From Allopusillimonas ginsengisoli (GTDB lineage: Bacteria > Pseudomonadota > Gammaproteobacteria > Burkholderiales > Burkholderiaceae_B): a DNA stretch of 64,000 nucleotides. The notes beneath the pieces are model-generated. The model searched no databases and had not been told where the DNA came from. It saw only the letters and a list, made by a program, of their open reading frames with translations. The stretch is from positions 155,693-219,692 of the forward strand of contig NZ_SDQE01000005.1 of the NCBI RefSeq assembly GCF_004153455.1, in the 5' to 3' direction. Positions within the stretch are counted from its first letter, which is position 1; each line of letters begins with the position of its first letter. Shown here piece by piece: positions 10,031-18,760 of this stretch. A program made the position numbers and the translations under genes.

Positions 10031-11269
10031 TCAGGCCCCTGGCCGCGACAGCGCTTCGTCCACCACCTCTATCCAGTGGCGCACCGGTGTTTGCGTCCCG
10101 CTTTGCAAATGCGTCACACAGCCAATATTGGACGAGACAATACAGGAAGGCTGCACCTGATCTATCGCCTCCAGCTTGCGATCCCTCAACTGCGTGGCAA
10201 GCTCGGGCTGCGTCACGGAATACGTGCCGGCCGAGCCGCAGCACAGGTGCGAATCCGTGAAGGGCTTGAGATTAAAGCCCAAATCAGACAACAAGCGCTC
10301 GTTCACGCCGCGCAGGCCTTGCCAGTGCTGAAGCGTGCAAGGCGGATGAAACGCCACGCTGTCTGGCAGCGACGTCATGGCAGCCTTGAGCTGAGACGCA
10401 TAGGGGGCCAGCACTTCGGATATATCGCGAACCTTGTCCACCACTTTCAGCGCCTTGGCGGCGTAATCCGGATCATGTCTAAGATGATGGGCATATTCCC
10501 GTATCATCGCGCCGCATCCCGAGGCATTGATGACGATGGCCTCAATGTTTTCGCGCTCCAGCATGGGCAGCCATGCATCGATGTTGCGGCGCATTTGTGC
10601 CAGCGCCGCTTCTTGCGCATCGAGGTGAAAATTGATCGCGCCGCAGCATCCGGACGCGGGCACATCCTGCACGCCAATACCCACGGCATCCAGCACACGC
10701 AGCGTTGCCGCATCAATACTGGGCATCATGTCTGGCTGAACACACCCGCGCGGCATCAACACCTGTCGCGCATGGCGCCGTCCGTTGCCTGGCAGTGCGC
10801 CTGCCGGTCTTTGCGCGGGAATCTTGTTACGCAACACCGGCGGGAGCAAGGGCTTGACCAAGCGCCCGAGTCGAAGCGCCGGTCCGAACAGACGTGACGT
10901 AAGCAGTCGACGCAACGTGCCACGCATCAGCCGCTGCGACAGAGGGCGCTCGACACGCTCATCCACCAGAGCCCGGCCTATGTCGACCAATGCACCATAT
11001 TCCACGCCTGAGGGACAAGTGGTTTCACAGTTGCGGCAGGTCAGGCAACGATCCAGATGCGTCTGCGTGGCACTGGTGACCTCGGCCCCCTCGAGTACCT
11101 GCTTGATCAGATAGATGCGTCCGCGTGGACTGTCGAGTTCGTTGCCCAACACTTGATAGGTCGGGCAGGTCGCCAGACAAAACCCGCAATGCACGCAGCG
11201 TCGCAGAATTTCATCGGCGTCGTTGCCGACGTCAGTATCACGTGCCCATGTTGCCAAGTTTGTTTGCAC
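10031..11269 (-). CDS. glcF: glycolate oxidase iron-sulfur subunit GlcF
   Basis: Electron-transfer subunit of the membrane-associated glycolate dehydrogenase GlcDEF, which oxidises glycolate to glyoxylate. The 412-residue chain has two CxxCxxCxxxCP [4Fe-4S] motifs near the N-terminus (C25/C28/C31/C35 and C75/C78/C81/C85) and two C-terminal CCG domains (SGCCGAINFH and LCCGSAGTYS). It starts 9 bases after glcE. No GlcG or GlcC regulator accompanies the set. Confidence 0.95.
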   Translation of the reverse strand: MQTNLATWARDTDVGNDADEILRRCVHCGFCLATCPTYQVLGNELDSPRGRIYLIKQVLEGAEVTSATQTHLDRCLTCRNCETTCPSGVEYGALVDIGRALVDERVERPLSQRLMRGTLRRLLTSRLFGPALRLGRLVKPLLPPVLRNKIPAQRPAGALPGNGRRHARQVLMPRGCVQPDMMPSIDAATLRVLDAVGIGVQDVPASGCCGAINFHLDAQEAALAQMRRNIDAWLPMLERENIEAIVINASGCGAMIREYAHHLRHDPDYAAKALKVVDKVRDISEVLAPYASQLKAAMTSLPDSVAFHPPCTLQHWQGLRGVNERLLSDLGFNLKPFTDSHLCCGSAGTYSVTQPELATQLRDRKLEAIDQVQPSCIVSSNIGCVTHLQSGTQTPVRHWIEVVDEALSRPGA

Positions 11270-11278
11270 GATTACGCC

Positions 11279-12394
11279 TCAAAATTCGGGAAACAGGCGA
11301 CCAGGATTGAAAATCCCAGCCGGATCCAGCTCCTGCTTCAGTCGCTGGTTGATATTGCGAAGCGCAGGCTGCAACGGATGGAATACTGGCACATCCAGAG
11401 GGCGCGTAGCATAGCGATACAAGGTGGCATGTCCGCCACTGCGCGCCACGCGCTCACGCAACGTGCGCGCTCCATCCGCTGTCAGCGACGCCTCATCTGC
11501 GGCGACCCAACGCAGGCCGCCGTTCCACTCTATCAGCGTGGCACCCAATCCCAGGGGTTCCACCTGTGGCGGAACGGCGACTCGCCACAAGGGCTTATGC
11601 TGAAAAAAAGCATCTGTCTGATCACGCAGCCCCACCCATAAGGCATCTGCCTGGTCTGCAGCGATGACTTCGCCGCCGACCTGTTGCAGACCATTGGCAA
11701 CGGCCGGCTCGCTGCCTGACAATCGCACATGCAGGCTGCCGCTGCGACGGCCTTGTTCCTGCAGCCAGCGTGTTGCGGAAATTGGCAGAGGCTTGCTGCG
11801 CCATTGTGAAAACAAAGCCAGAGCTTCGCTTTCACTGGTCTCAAGCACGCAGGTTGTTTCCAACTGCGGCCGCGGGGCGATCTTGAGAGAAACCTCGATC
11901 AGTGCCCCGAAAATTCCCATGGAACCTGCCAGCAAGCGAGAAATGTCGTAACCGGCGACATTCTTCATGACTTCGCCGCCAAACGCAAGGATTTTCCCCG
12001 AGGAGTCCAGCAGGCGCGTGCCCAGTACGAAGTCGCGCAAACTCCCGGCCGCCATTCGGCGTGGACCCGATAGTCCGGTGGCCACCATTCCACCGACCGT
12101 GGATTCGGCCGCAAAGCGTGGTGGCTCAAACGCCAGCATCTGTCCTTCCGCTTCGAGTGCCGCTTCGATGTCACTTAGCCGGGTGCCCGCTTTCGCAGTG
12201 ATCACGAGTTCGGAGGGCTGGTAGTTGATGATGCCCTGGTAGCCAGAGAGGTCCAGCACCGCCGTGCCGGGAAGGCCGGTCGGCAACGGTTCGCCATAAA
12301 ACTGCCGGGTGCCTCCCCCGCGTATATAGAGCGGTCGCTCCGCACCACTTGCTGTCATGACCTGCTGACAAAGCTCAGATAAATCAAAATCCAT
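11279..12394 (-). CDS. glcE: glycolate oxidase FAD-binding subunit GlcE
   Basis: Second flavoprotein subunit of GlcDEF. The open frame extends to 12580 inside glcD, but the real start is ATG 12394 (MDFDLSELCQQVMTAS), giving 371 residues, the usual size for GlcE. The FAD_binding_4 (PCMH-type) domain is marked by GGTRQFYG and ESTVGGMVATGLSGPRR, and the protein is shorter than GlcD because the C-terminal cap is reduced. It follows glcD by 10 bases and precedes glcF by 9. Confidence 0.93.
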   Translation of the reverse strand: MDFDLSELCQQVMTASGAERPLYIRGGGTRQFYGEPLPTGLPGTAVLDLSGYQGIINYQPSELVITAKAGTRLSDIEAALEAEGQMLAFEPPRFAAESTVGGMVATGLSGPRRMAAGSLRDFVLGTRLLDSSGKILAFGGEVMKNVAGYDISRLLAGSMGIFGALIEVSLKIAPRPQLETTCVLETSESEALALFSQWRSKPLPISATRWLQEQGRRSGSLHVRLSGSEPAVANGLQQVGGEVIAADQADALWVGLRDQTDAFFQHKPLWRVAVPPQVEPLGLGATLIEWNGGLRWVAADEASLTADGARTLRERVARSGGHATLYRYATRPLDVPVFHPLQPALRNINQRLKQELDPAGIFNPGRLFPEF

Positions 12395-12404
12395 GTGAAG
12401 GCCC

Positions 12405-13898
12405 TTAGAAACGTGGCAGGTCCGGAAAGCGGATTTCTCCGGCATGCACGTGCATTTTTCCGTATTCGGCGCAGCGTGCGAGCGTCGGTACCACTTTCTC
12501 TGGATTGAGCAGGCAATAGGGATCAAATGCCCGCTTGAAGGCCAGAAAGAAATCCAGTTCCTGGCGGGAGAACTGCACACACATCTGATTGATTTTCTCG
12601 ATGCCTACGCCATGCTCGCCGGTAATCGTCCCGCCCACCTGCACACACAGCTCCAGGATGGCCGCCCCGAACTTCTCGGCACGCTCGACCTCGCCCGGCT
12701 TGTTGGAATCGAACAGTATCAGCGGGTGCAGATTTCCATCGCCAGCGTGAAACACGTTGGCGCAACGCAAACCGAATTCATCCTCCATTTCTTCTATTGC
12801 ATTGAGCACACGCGCAAGATGACGCCGCGGAATCGTACCATCCATGCAATAGTAGTCGGGCGAAATGCGGCCCGCTGCGGGAAATGCATTCTTGCGGCCC
12901 GCCCAGAATGCAAGCCGTTCCTGCTCACTGCTCGAGACCTGCAGACGGGAGGCGCCGGCAGCGCGAAACACGGCTTCCATACGGGCGATCTCGTGCTCAA
13001 CCTCCTGCTCCGTGCCGTCGGACTCGCATAGCAGCAAGGCATCCGCATCAAGGTCGTATCCAGCGTTGACGAACGGCTCGACCATATGCACAGCCCGCTT
13101 GTCCATCATTTCGAGTCCCGCGGGAATGATGCCTGCAGCAATCACATTGGCCACAGCCGCGCCCGCCGATTCAACGCTGGGAAAGCTGGCCATGATGACG
13201 CGTGCGCACGCCGGCGTGGGAATAAGCTTGACCGTCACTTCGGTGACAAGGCCCAGCATGCCTTCCGAACCTATGAAGGCTGCCAGCAAATCAAGCCCGG
13301 GGCTGTCGGGCGCCTCGGATCCCAGTTCGACGACATCCCCATCAATGGTCACGACCCGCACACGCAGTACATTGTGCACGGTCAAGCCGTATTTCAGGCA
13401 ATGCACGCCGCCCGAATTCTCGGCAATATTGCCGCCGATCGTACAGGCGATCTGGCTGGAGGGGTCTGGCGCGTAATACAGCCCGTAGGGCGCTGCCGCC
13501 TCGGAAATCGCAAGATTGCGCACGCCGGGCTCGACGATGGCCGTCGCCGTATCGGGATCGATTTTTCGAATCTGGTTAAGTTTGCTCAGCCCGAGCAAAA
13601 TACCTTGCGTATGCGGCATGGCGCCGCCCGAAAGACCGGTACCTGCGCCGCGCGCCACGACAGGAATATTAAAGGCCTTGCACGCCTGCAACACGGCAAC
13701 GACCTGAGCTTCATTCTCGGGAAGAATGACAACAGGCGGCACCGCGCGATATAGAGAAAGGCCATCGCATTCGTAAGGCTTGGTATCTTCAACCTTTGAC
13801 AGAATGCAATGCGCAGGCACATGTGCGCGCAGCCTGCCCAGCAGGCCAGCAAAATCCGGCGTTGTCTGGAACGCTGGACTTATCAATGTTTCAGTCAT
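12405..13898 (-). CDS. glcD: glycolate oxidase FAD-linked subunit GlcD
   Basis: Catalytic flavoprotein of glycolate dehydrogenase, 497 residues. The PCMH-type FAD domain contains VARGAGTGLSGGAMP and CTIGGNIAENSGGVHCLKYG; the FAD-oxidase C domain ends with HAGDGNLHPLILFD and GEHGVGIEKINQM, which carry the active-site histidines. First gene of glcDEF, itself 39 bases after a related single-chain flavoprotein. Glyoxylate made here could be taken up by the class V aminotransferase encoded at 53022-54236, but that link is inference. Confidence 0.95.
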   Translation of the reverse strand: MTETLISPAFQTTPDFAGLLGRLRAHVPAHCILSKVEDTKPYECDGLSLYRAVPPVVILPENEAQVVAVLQACKAFNIPVVARGAGTGLSGGAMPHTQGILLGLSKLNQIRKIDPDTATAIVEPGVRNLAISEAAAPYGLYYAPDPSSQIACTIGGNIAENSGGVHCLKYGLTVHNVLRVRVVTIDGDVVELGSEAPDSPGLDLLAAFIGSEGMLGLVTEVTVKLIPTPACARVIMASFPSVESAGAAVANVIAAGIIPAGLEMMDKRAVHMVEPFVNAGYDLDADALLLCESDGTEQEVEHEIARMEAVFRAAGASRLQVSSSEQERLAFWAGRKNAFPAAGRISPDYYCMDGTIPRRHLARVLNAIEEMEDEFGLRCANVFHAGDGNLHPLILFDSNKPGEVERAEKFGAAILELCVQVGGTITGEHGVGIEKINQMCVQFSRQELDFFLAFKRAFDPYCLLNPEKVVPTLARCAEYGKMHVHAGEIRFPDLPRF

Positions 13899-13937
13899 TG
13901 TCTCTCTTCTACGCTACACCCGATGGGCGTTGAACAA

Positions 13938-15350
13938 TCAGGCTGGAGGAATAATCTTTCCCGGGTTGAGTATGTTATGGGGATCGAAGGCCTGTTTAAG
14001 ACTAGTCATCAAATCCAGTGCATCCTGGCCATGTTCTGCCAGCATGAACTCCATTTTATGCAGCCCCACGCCATGTTCTCCGGTACACGTGCCATCCATG
14101 CCGATGGCACGCTCGACCAGACGGCGATTGATGCGCTCGGATTCTTCCCATTCGGCAGGATTATTCGGGTCGAGCAGCATCAATACATGGAAATTGCCAT
14201 CGCCGACATGGCCAACAATGGTATAGGGGAAGCTGGCCGCATCGAGTTCCGCCGCCGTCTCGGAAACGCAATCCGCCAGCCTGGAAATGGGCACGCAGAC
14301 ATCGGTGGTGCTGGAGCGGCAACCGGGGCGCAATTGCAAGCCGGCAAAATAGGCATTGTGCCGCGCTGTCCAGAGACGGCTGCGATCCTCGGGCTGATCC
14401 GCCCACTCGAAATCCATGCCACCGTTATCGCGGGTAATGCTCTGCACAACCTCGGCCTGTTCGCGAACCCCCGCCGCGCTGCCGTGAAACTCAAACAACA
14501 AGAGGGGGGATTCCGTCAGCGACAGCTTGCTGTAGGCATTGGTTGCCTTGACCGCCCAGGCATCCATGAACTCAACCCGGGCAACCGGCACGCCCATTTG
14601 AATGATTTGGATTACGCTGCGCACGGCCGCATCCAGCGAGGGGAAGTTGCAAATGGCCGCGGAAATCGCCTCTGGCTGGGGATACAGACGTACCGTAACC
14701 TCGGTGATGATGCCCAGCGTTCCTTCGCACCCGACAAAGATGCGGGTCAAATCGTAACCAGCCGATGACTTGCGAGCCCGGTTCGCGGTTTCAATGACCC
14801 GTCCGTCTGCCGTCACAACTTTGAGGGACATGACGTTTTCGCGCATGGTGCCGTAGCGAACCGCATTGGTGCCAGAAGCGCGGGTGGCGGCCATGCCGCC
14901 CAGGCTGGCATCCGCCCCCGGATCGATAGGAAAGAAAAGGCCTGTATTGCGGATTTCCTCGTTGAGCTGCTTGCGGGTAACCCCCGCCTGCACCGTCGCG
15001 GTGAAATCCTCGTCGTTGACTGCGACGACCTGGTTCATGCCGGACACATCCAGGCTGATCCCGCCCTGCACGGCCAGCAAATGCCCCTCGAGTGAAGATC
15101 CCGCGCCATAGGGGATCAGCGGGACGCTATGCTGATGGCAATGACGCGCCACCCAGACGACGTCTTCCGTGCTCTGGGCAAAAACGACACCATCCGGCAC
15201 CATGGGGGGATAGGGGGACTCATCTCGGCCGTGATGCTCACAGACGGCCCCGGCCGTCGAAAAACGGTCGCCGAATTGGTTTGCCAGCGCATCCAGAAAG
15301 CCTGGGGGAATTTCCCGACGCAGGCTTTGCACATGAGCGGGGGCATTCAT
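13938..15350 (-). CDS. FAD-binding oxidoreductase, D-lactate dehydrogenase (cytochrome) / LDHD-like
   Basis: A 470-residue single-chain relative of GlcD. FAD domain motifs are PYGAGSSLEGHL and DASLGGMAATRASGTNAVRYG; the C-terminal domain has HVGDGNFHVLMLLDP and GEHGVGLHKMEFM. The wording of these motifs is closer to the D-lactate dehydrogenase (cytochrome) / LDHD branch than to GlcD, so D-2-hydroxyacids such as D-lactate are likely substrates. The start ATG 15350 has AAAGGAGATT just upstream. It precedes glcD by 39 bases and likely shares its transcript. Confidence 0.85.
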   Translation of the reverse strand: MNAPAHVQSLRREIPPGFLDALANQFGDRFSTAGAVCEHHGRDESPYPPMVPDGVVFAQSTEDVVWVARHCHQHSVPLIPYGAGSSLEGHLLAVQGGISLDVSGMNQVVAVNDEDFTATVQAGVTRKQLNEEIRNTGLFFPIDPGADASLGGMAATRASGTNAVRYGTMRENVMSLKVVTADGRVIETANRARKSSAGYDLTRIFVGCEGTLGIITEVTVRLYPQPEAISAAICNFPSLDAAVRSVIQIIQMGVPVARVEFMDAWAVKATNAYSKLSLTESPLLLFEFHGSAAGVREQAEVVQSITRDNGGMDFEWADQPEDRSRLWTARHNAYFAGLQLRPGCRSSTTDVCVPISRLADCVSETAAELDAASFPYTIVGHVGDGNFHVLMLLDPNNPAEWEESERINRRLVERAIGMDGTCTGEHGVGLHKMEFMLAEHGQDALDLMTSLKQAFDPHNILNPGKIIPPA

Positions 15351-15368
15351 TTGTAATCTCCTTTTGCA

Positions 15369-15383
15369 GGGGGATTAGCCCCC
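15369..15383 (-). other. short GGGGG/CCCCC hairpin between aroG and the LDHD-like gene
   Basis: GGGGG and CCCCC are separated by five bases just ahead of the ribosome site of the downstream gene. There is no T-run, so it is at most a weak pause or attenuation element. Confidence 0.3.
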
Positions 15384-15402
15384 AAGGCGATGGTAACGCC
15401 TT

Positions 15403-16497
15403 TCAGGCGGTTGTGCCGATCAGGACATTTGCTGATTGCGCGCACGCCTGACGTCGATTCCGTACTGCCAGCGCCAGGCGTTCGAGCACCTGAACGGTCG
15501 AATCCCAACCGATACAGCCATCGGTAATACTCTGCCCGTAGGCAAGCGGCTGTCCGGCCACCAGGTCCTGCCGCCCATCGACGAGATGGCTTTCTATCAT
15601 GACACCAAACAAGCATTGGCTGCCCGCTTCGAGCTGCGAAGAAATATCTTCCAGCACCAAAGGCTGATTCCGGTAATCTTTGTTGCTGTTGGCATGGCTG
15701 GCATCCACCATGATGCGCGGATTCAGGCCAGATTTGGTTAGCAACTGGCAGGCAGCGTCTACGTTGGCGGCATCGTAGTTGGGCGTTTTGCCGCCACGCA
15801 GAATGATATGGCAGTCATTATTGCCAACCGTGGACACAATGGCAGAATGGCCACCCTTGGTCACAGACAGGAAATGATGCGGCTGGGAAGCCGCCTTGAT
15901 GGCATCAATGGCTATTTTTGTATTGCCGTCGGTTCCGTTTTTGAAGCCGACCGGGCAAGAAAGCCCCGACGCCAGCTCTCGGTGCACCTGGCTTTCGGTT
16001 GTGCGAGCGCCAATCGCGCCCCAAGATACCAGATCCGCAATATATTGCGGCGTGATCATATCGAGAAACTCACAACCCGCGGGCAACCCCAGTGCGTTGA
16101 CGTCGATAAGCACTTCGCGGGCCGTGCGCAGGCCCTGATTGATATTGAAACTGCCGTCCAGCCCCGGATCGTTGATCAAGCCCTTCCAGCCCACTGTCGT
16201 GCGAGGTTTCTCGAAATACACCCGCATGATGATCTCGAGTTCGCCCTTGAAGCGTTCGCGCTGCACGACTAAATGACGTGCGTAATCGAGCGCGGCTGCC
16301 GGGTTATGAATGGAACATGGCCCTACGACAACCACCAGACGATCATCCTTGCCTTCGAGGATGTGATGCACGGCGCGGCGCGTGTCATGAACAGTCGTGG
16401 AAATTTCCGTGGTGCATGGAAATTCGCGCATGACATGGGCGGGAGGGCTTAGTTCTTTGATTTCGCGAATTCGTAAATCATCAGTGTTGTGCGACAC
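15403..16497 (-). CDS. aroG: 3-deoxy-7-phosphoheptulonate (DAHP) synthase, class I AroG/AroF type
   Basis: Condenses phosphoenolpyruvate and erythrose 4-phosphate, the first and feedback-controlled step of aromatic amino acid synthesis. The 364-residue protein starts at a GTG (16497) behind GGAG and shows the N-terminal extension of feedback-sensitive enzymes, the loop VVGPCSIHNP, RVYFEKPRTTVGWKGLINDP and GARTTESQVHRELASGLSCP. Phe- and Tyr-inhibited isoenzymes cannot be separated by eye. The mRNA leader carries a Phe/Tyr-rich peptide and an attenuator, pointing to control by phenylalanine and perhaps tyrosine. Confidence 0.95.
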   Translation of the reverse strand: MSHNTDDLRIREIKELSPPAHVMREFPCTTEISTTVHDTRRAVHHILEGKDDRLVVVVGPCSIHNPAAALDYARHLVVQRERFKGELEIIMRVYFEKPRTTVGWKGLINDPGLDGSFNINQGLRTAREVLIDVNALGLPAGCEFLDMITPQYIADLVSWGAIGARTTESQVHRELASGLSCPVGFKNGTDGNTKIAIDAIKAASQPHHFLSVTKGGHSAIVSTVGNNDCHIILRGGKTPNYDAANVDAACQLLTKSGLNPRIMVDASHANSNKDYRNQPLVLEDISSQLEAGSQCLFGVMIESHLVDGRQDLVAGQPLAYGQSITDGCIGWDSTVQVLERLALAVRNRRQACAQSANVLIGTTA

Positions 16498-16537
16498 GAT
16501 TTAACTCCAGAGTGTGTTACCAGCCAGCGCGCGGAAC

Positions 16538-16570
16538 AAAAAAGCCGCCTAGCGAAGCTGGCGGCTTTTT
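16538..16570 (-). terminator. attenuator terminator upstream of aroG
   Basis: On the minus strand, AAGCCGCC and GGCGGCTT form an 8-bp stem (arms at 16567-16560 and 16549-16542) followed by TTTTTT, 41 bases before the aroG start. It would stop leader transcripts. Its 5' arm and loop (16557-16564 on the plus numbering) can instead pair with the leader-peptide coding region, see the antiterminator entry. Confidence 0.88.
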
Positions 16571-16619
16571 GGGAATCTTGCTTTTTTACTGCGTACGACG
16601 CTTCCCTTCCTCCACCAGC
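16557..16619 (-). promoter_or_regulatory. antiterminator pairing of the aroG attenuator
   Basis: In the leader RNA, GCUGGUGG (16619-16612) can pair over 8 bp with CCGCCAGC (16564-16557), the 5' side of the terminator stem, with one G-U pair. The helix continues after an internal loop with GGGAA (16606-16602) against UUCCC (16575-16571). It is mutually exclusive with the terminator. GGGAA lies within ribosome reach of the leader stop codon, so completed translation should favour termination, while stalling at the Phe codons should leave the antiterminator free. Confidence 0.72.
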
Positions 16620-16669
16620 GGTTTCGGAAAAGCAAAATAAAAAAAGAAAAATGGGACGGCGTTGTACAT
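16586..16669 (-). CDS. aroG leader peptide, Phe/Tyr-rich (PheL-like)
   Basis: A 27-codon frame from ATG 16669 to TAA 16588-16586 encodes a peptide with the run PFFFFYFAFP: six Phe and one Tyr in eight codons, plus a Tyr at codon 2. The Escherichia coli PheL peptide has a nearly identical core (PFFFAFFFTFP). It is followed by an intrinsic terminator and then by DAHP synthase, so it is best read as the sensor peptide of a phenylalanine attenuator. The ribosome site is weak (AGGA, ten bases upstream). Too short for normal gene callers. Confidence 0.88.
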   Translation of the reverse strand: MYNAVPFFFFYFAFPKPLVEEGKRRTQ

Positions 16670-16678
16670 AGTCAGCAA

Positions 16679-16708
16679 ATCCTAGCACAGGAATCCGCTG
16701 TTTGCCAA
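16679..16708 (-). promoter_or_regulatory. candidate promoter for the aroG leader
   Basis: Minus-strand TTGGCA (16708-16703) and TAGGAT preceded by TGC (16684-16679) are 18 bp apart, a fair sigma-70 promoter with extended -10. It would start the RNA at about 16672, almost on the leader ATG, leaving little room for a ribosome site. A second TATAAG farther upstream (about 16735) is an alternative. Confidence 0.45.
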
Positions 16709-16947
16709 GAGGAATTCCCTGATCTGCAACGCAGCTTATAACAATACGCCAATAATCCAGCGACGGTTTTCCAGCCTTGCCGTGATATTCATCTTTGCAG
16801 TCACGGCGCAACAGGTCTGAAACTTGCTGGAAAAACAATCGTGTAGCGGCATATTTACCAGCGGGCCGCGGATTATCCAATTTATGCAATTGATTTTTAC
16901 GTGTCGATAATTGCGTTTATCTGCCCGCGATATAAGGAAAAATCGAT

Positions 16948-16977
16948 TTGAACTCAAATTATTATGTAGTGTATGAT
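16948..16977 (+). promoter_or_regulatory. candidate promoter of the ehu operon
   Basis: TTGAAC at 16948-16953 and TATGAT (preceded by TG) at 16972-16977 with 18-bp spacing, 144 bases before the ehuB start. The rest of 16710-17120 is a non-coding divergent region between aroG and ehuB. I see no further clear operator in it. Confidence 0.5.
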
Positions 16978-17120
16978 TTTCCTCGTTACCATTTCGTGGC
17001 TAATGATCATTGGCGTATGTATCGTCCGTTATGTCAACGTCACCGGCCTCTTGGCATTTGAGGCTTGCAGCCAGGTCACCACGTATCATGCAGCCCATTA
17101 CAGAAAAAGGAAGGACACTG

Positions 17121-17978
17121 ATGAACAAGTTCCGCAGAACTACCCTCCTCGCCCTCGCCGCCTTTGCTGTCGGAGGCGTTTCCGCCCACGCAGGCGCAGC
17201 CACACTGCAAGAAATCAAAGACAGGGGCGTCGTCCGTATCGCCGTGGCGAACGAGATTCCCTACGGCTATATGGATATGGATGGCACTGCCAAAGGTCCC
17301 GGTCCGGACACCGCCAAACACATCATGGAGCAGTTGGGAATCAAGAAAATCGAATGGGTAACAACCAATTTCGGCTCGCTTATTCCCGGCCTCAGCGCCA
17401 ATCGCTTTGATATGGTTGCCGCGGAAATGGCGATTCTGCCTCAGCGCTGCAAGGAAGTGCTGTTTTCCGAACCGAACAGCTCCTATGGTGAAGGCTTGCT
17501 CGTGGCCAAGGACAATCCAGACGATGTCCACACCTATGAGGATTTTGCCGACAACGACAAGAAGATCGCCATCATGGCGGGTGCCGACCAGCTCGAAATG
17601 CTGCAGGCGCTGGGCGTGCCGGGTGACCGCATGGTCACAATCTCAAATAATGCCGATGCAATTTCCACCGTTTCCACCGGCCGCGCAAGCGCCTATGCCG
17701 CCACCAGCCTGACCGTCAACCAGTTGGCCAGCAAAAGCGACAAGGTTGAAGAAGCCGCGGATTTCAAAGATCCCGTCATCGATGGCCAACCAGCGCGCAG
17801 TTGGGGTGGGTTCACCTTCAGCAAGAATGCCGAGGACTTGCGCGACGCCGTCAATGCAGAGCTGGCGAAATACAAAAAAACGCCTGAGTGGGAGAAAATG
17901 CTGACAGGCTATGGGTTTAGCGAAACCGACGCAAAAGAATCGTTCTCGCGAACCACGGAGCAGCTCTGCAAGGAGTAA
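17121..17978 (+). CDS. ehuB: ectoine/hydroxyectoine ABC transporter substrate-binding protein EhuB
   Basis: Periplasmic receptor for ectoine and hydroxyectoine. The frame opens at 17010, but ATG 17121 has AAGGAAGG upstream and begins a clean signal peptide (MNKFRRTTLLALAAFAVGG, cleavage near AGA). Family-specific stretches are RIAVANEIPYGYMD, WVTTNFGSLIPGL, FSEPNSSYGEGLLV and SWGGFTF, and the C-terminus ends in TTEQLCKE. 285 residues is the normal size. First gene of ehuBCDA, convergent with the ectoine biosynthesis operon. Confidence 0.92.
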   Translation: MNKFRRTTLLALAAFAVGGVSAHAGAATLQEIKDRGVVRIAVANEIPYGYMDMDGTAKGPGPDTAKHIMEQLGIKKIEWVTTNFGSLIPGLSANRFDMVAAEMAILPQRCKEVLFSEPNSSYGEGLLVAKDNPDDVHTYEDFADNDKKIAIMAGADQLEMLQALGVPGDRMVTISNNADAISTVSTGRASAYAATSLTVNQLASKSDKVEEAADFKDPVIDGQPARSWGGFTFSKNAEDLRDAVNAELAKYKKTPEWEKMLTGYGFSETDAKESFSRTTEQLCKE

Positions 17979-18087
17979 AGCCCTTCGCCATGCCCACCAA
18001 CACGCGCCGGCCGGCCGCCATGGGCGGTGAGTCCATGGGATCGGGATGGCGCGAGGGCATCCCGCCGTCAACCAGGAAATTTCCCTG

Positions 18088-18759
18088 ATGGATTGGATAA
18101 GCTACAGCAAGCCGCTGATGGAAGGCGCCTGGGTTACGGTGCAGCTCACCATTTACTCGACAATTCTGGGCGCCATTGCTTCGTTTGTCTTTGGCATAGG
18201 CAAGCTTTCGCACAACTGGATTGCCAAGGGGTTGTCGATTGCTTTTATTGAAGTTTTTCGCGGCACTTCCTTGCTGGTGCAATTGTTCTGGCTGTATTTC
18301 GCGCTGCCGGTTCTCGGCCAGCAAATTGGCGTGGATCTTCGCCTGCCGCCTGTCGTTGCAGGAACATTGGCGCTGGGCCTGAATATCGGCGCGTACGGCG
18401 CGGAGGTTGTGCGAGGCGCCATACAAGCGGTGCCACCTTCCCAGCACGAGGCAGCAAAAGCACTTGATTTCACGCCACGCCAAGTGTTGTGGCGCATCTC
18501 GCTGCCGCAGGCCATTCCCGAAATGATGCCTAGCTTTGGCAATCTCGCCATACAGAATCTGAAAGATACAGCGTTGGTGTCCCTGATCAGTCTCGGCGAC
18601 CTTGCGTTCAGAGCGGAGCAGATTCGCAATTTCACGCAGGACAGTGTCACGATCTATACCATGCTGCTGTTCATGTATTTTGGCATGGCGCTGGTGCTTA
18701 CCGCCTTCATGAAGCTGCTGGAGCGCTCAGTTGGGCGCTGGCGCGCGGGGAGGGCCTGA
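18088..18759 (+). CDS. ehuC: ectoine ABC transporter permease EhuC
   Basis: Inner-membrane permease of the polar amino acid (HisMQ/GlnP) type, 223 residues with about five helices. The start at ATG 18088 (MDWISYSKPLMEGAWVTVQL) has AGGAAA upstream; the frame opens earlier at 18046. The conserved EAA loop that docks the ATPase reads EAAKALDFTPRQVLWRISLP. FRGTSLLVQLFWLYFALP is the usual HisM/Q helix. It pairs with EhuD; TGA and the next ATG are separated by a single base. Confidence 0.9.
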   Translation: MDWISYSKPLMEGAWVTVQLTIYSTILGAIASFVFGIGKLSHNWIAKGLSIAFIEVFRGTSLLVQLFWLYFALPVLGQQIGVDLRLPPVVAGTLALGLNIGAYGAEVVRGAIQAVPPSQHEAAKALDFTPRQVLWRISLPQAIPEMMPSFGNLAIQNLKDTALVSLISLGDLAFRAEQIRNFTQDSVTIYTMLLFMYFGMALVLTAFMKLLERSVGRWRAGRA

Positions 18760-18760
18760 C

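Noticed and set aside
9509..10897. 462-codon plus-strand frame spanning mnmA and glcF
   Set aside because: Crosses two well-defined minus-strand genes and has no family resemblance.
16736..16957. 73-codon minus-strand frame between aroG and ehuB
   Set aside because: No ribosome site, poor protein character, and it overlaps the promoter region of the aroG leader.
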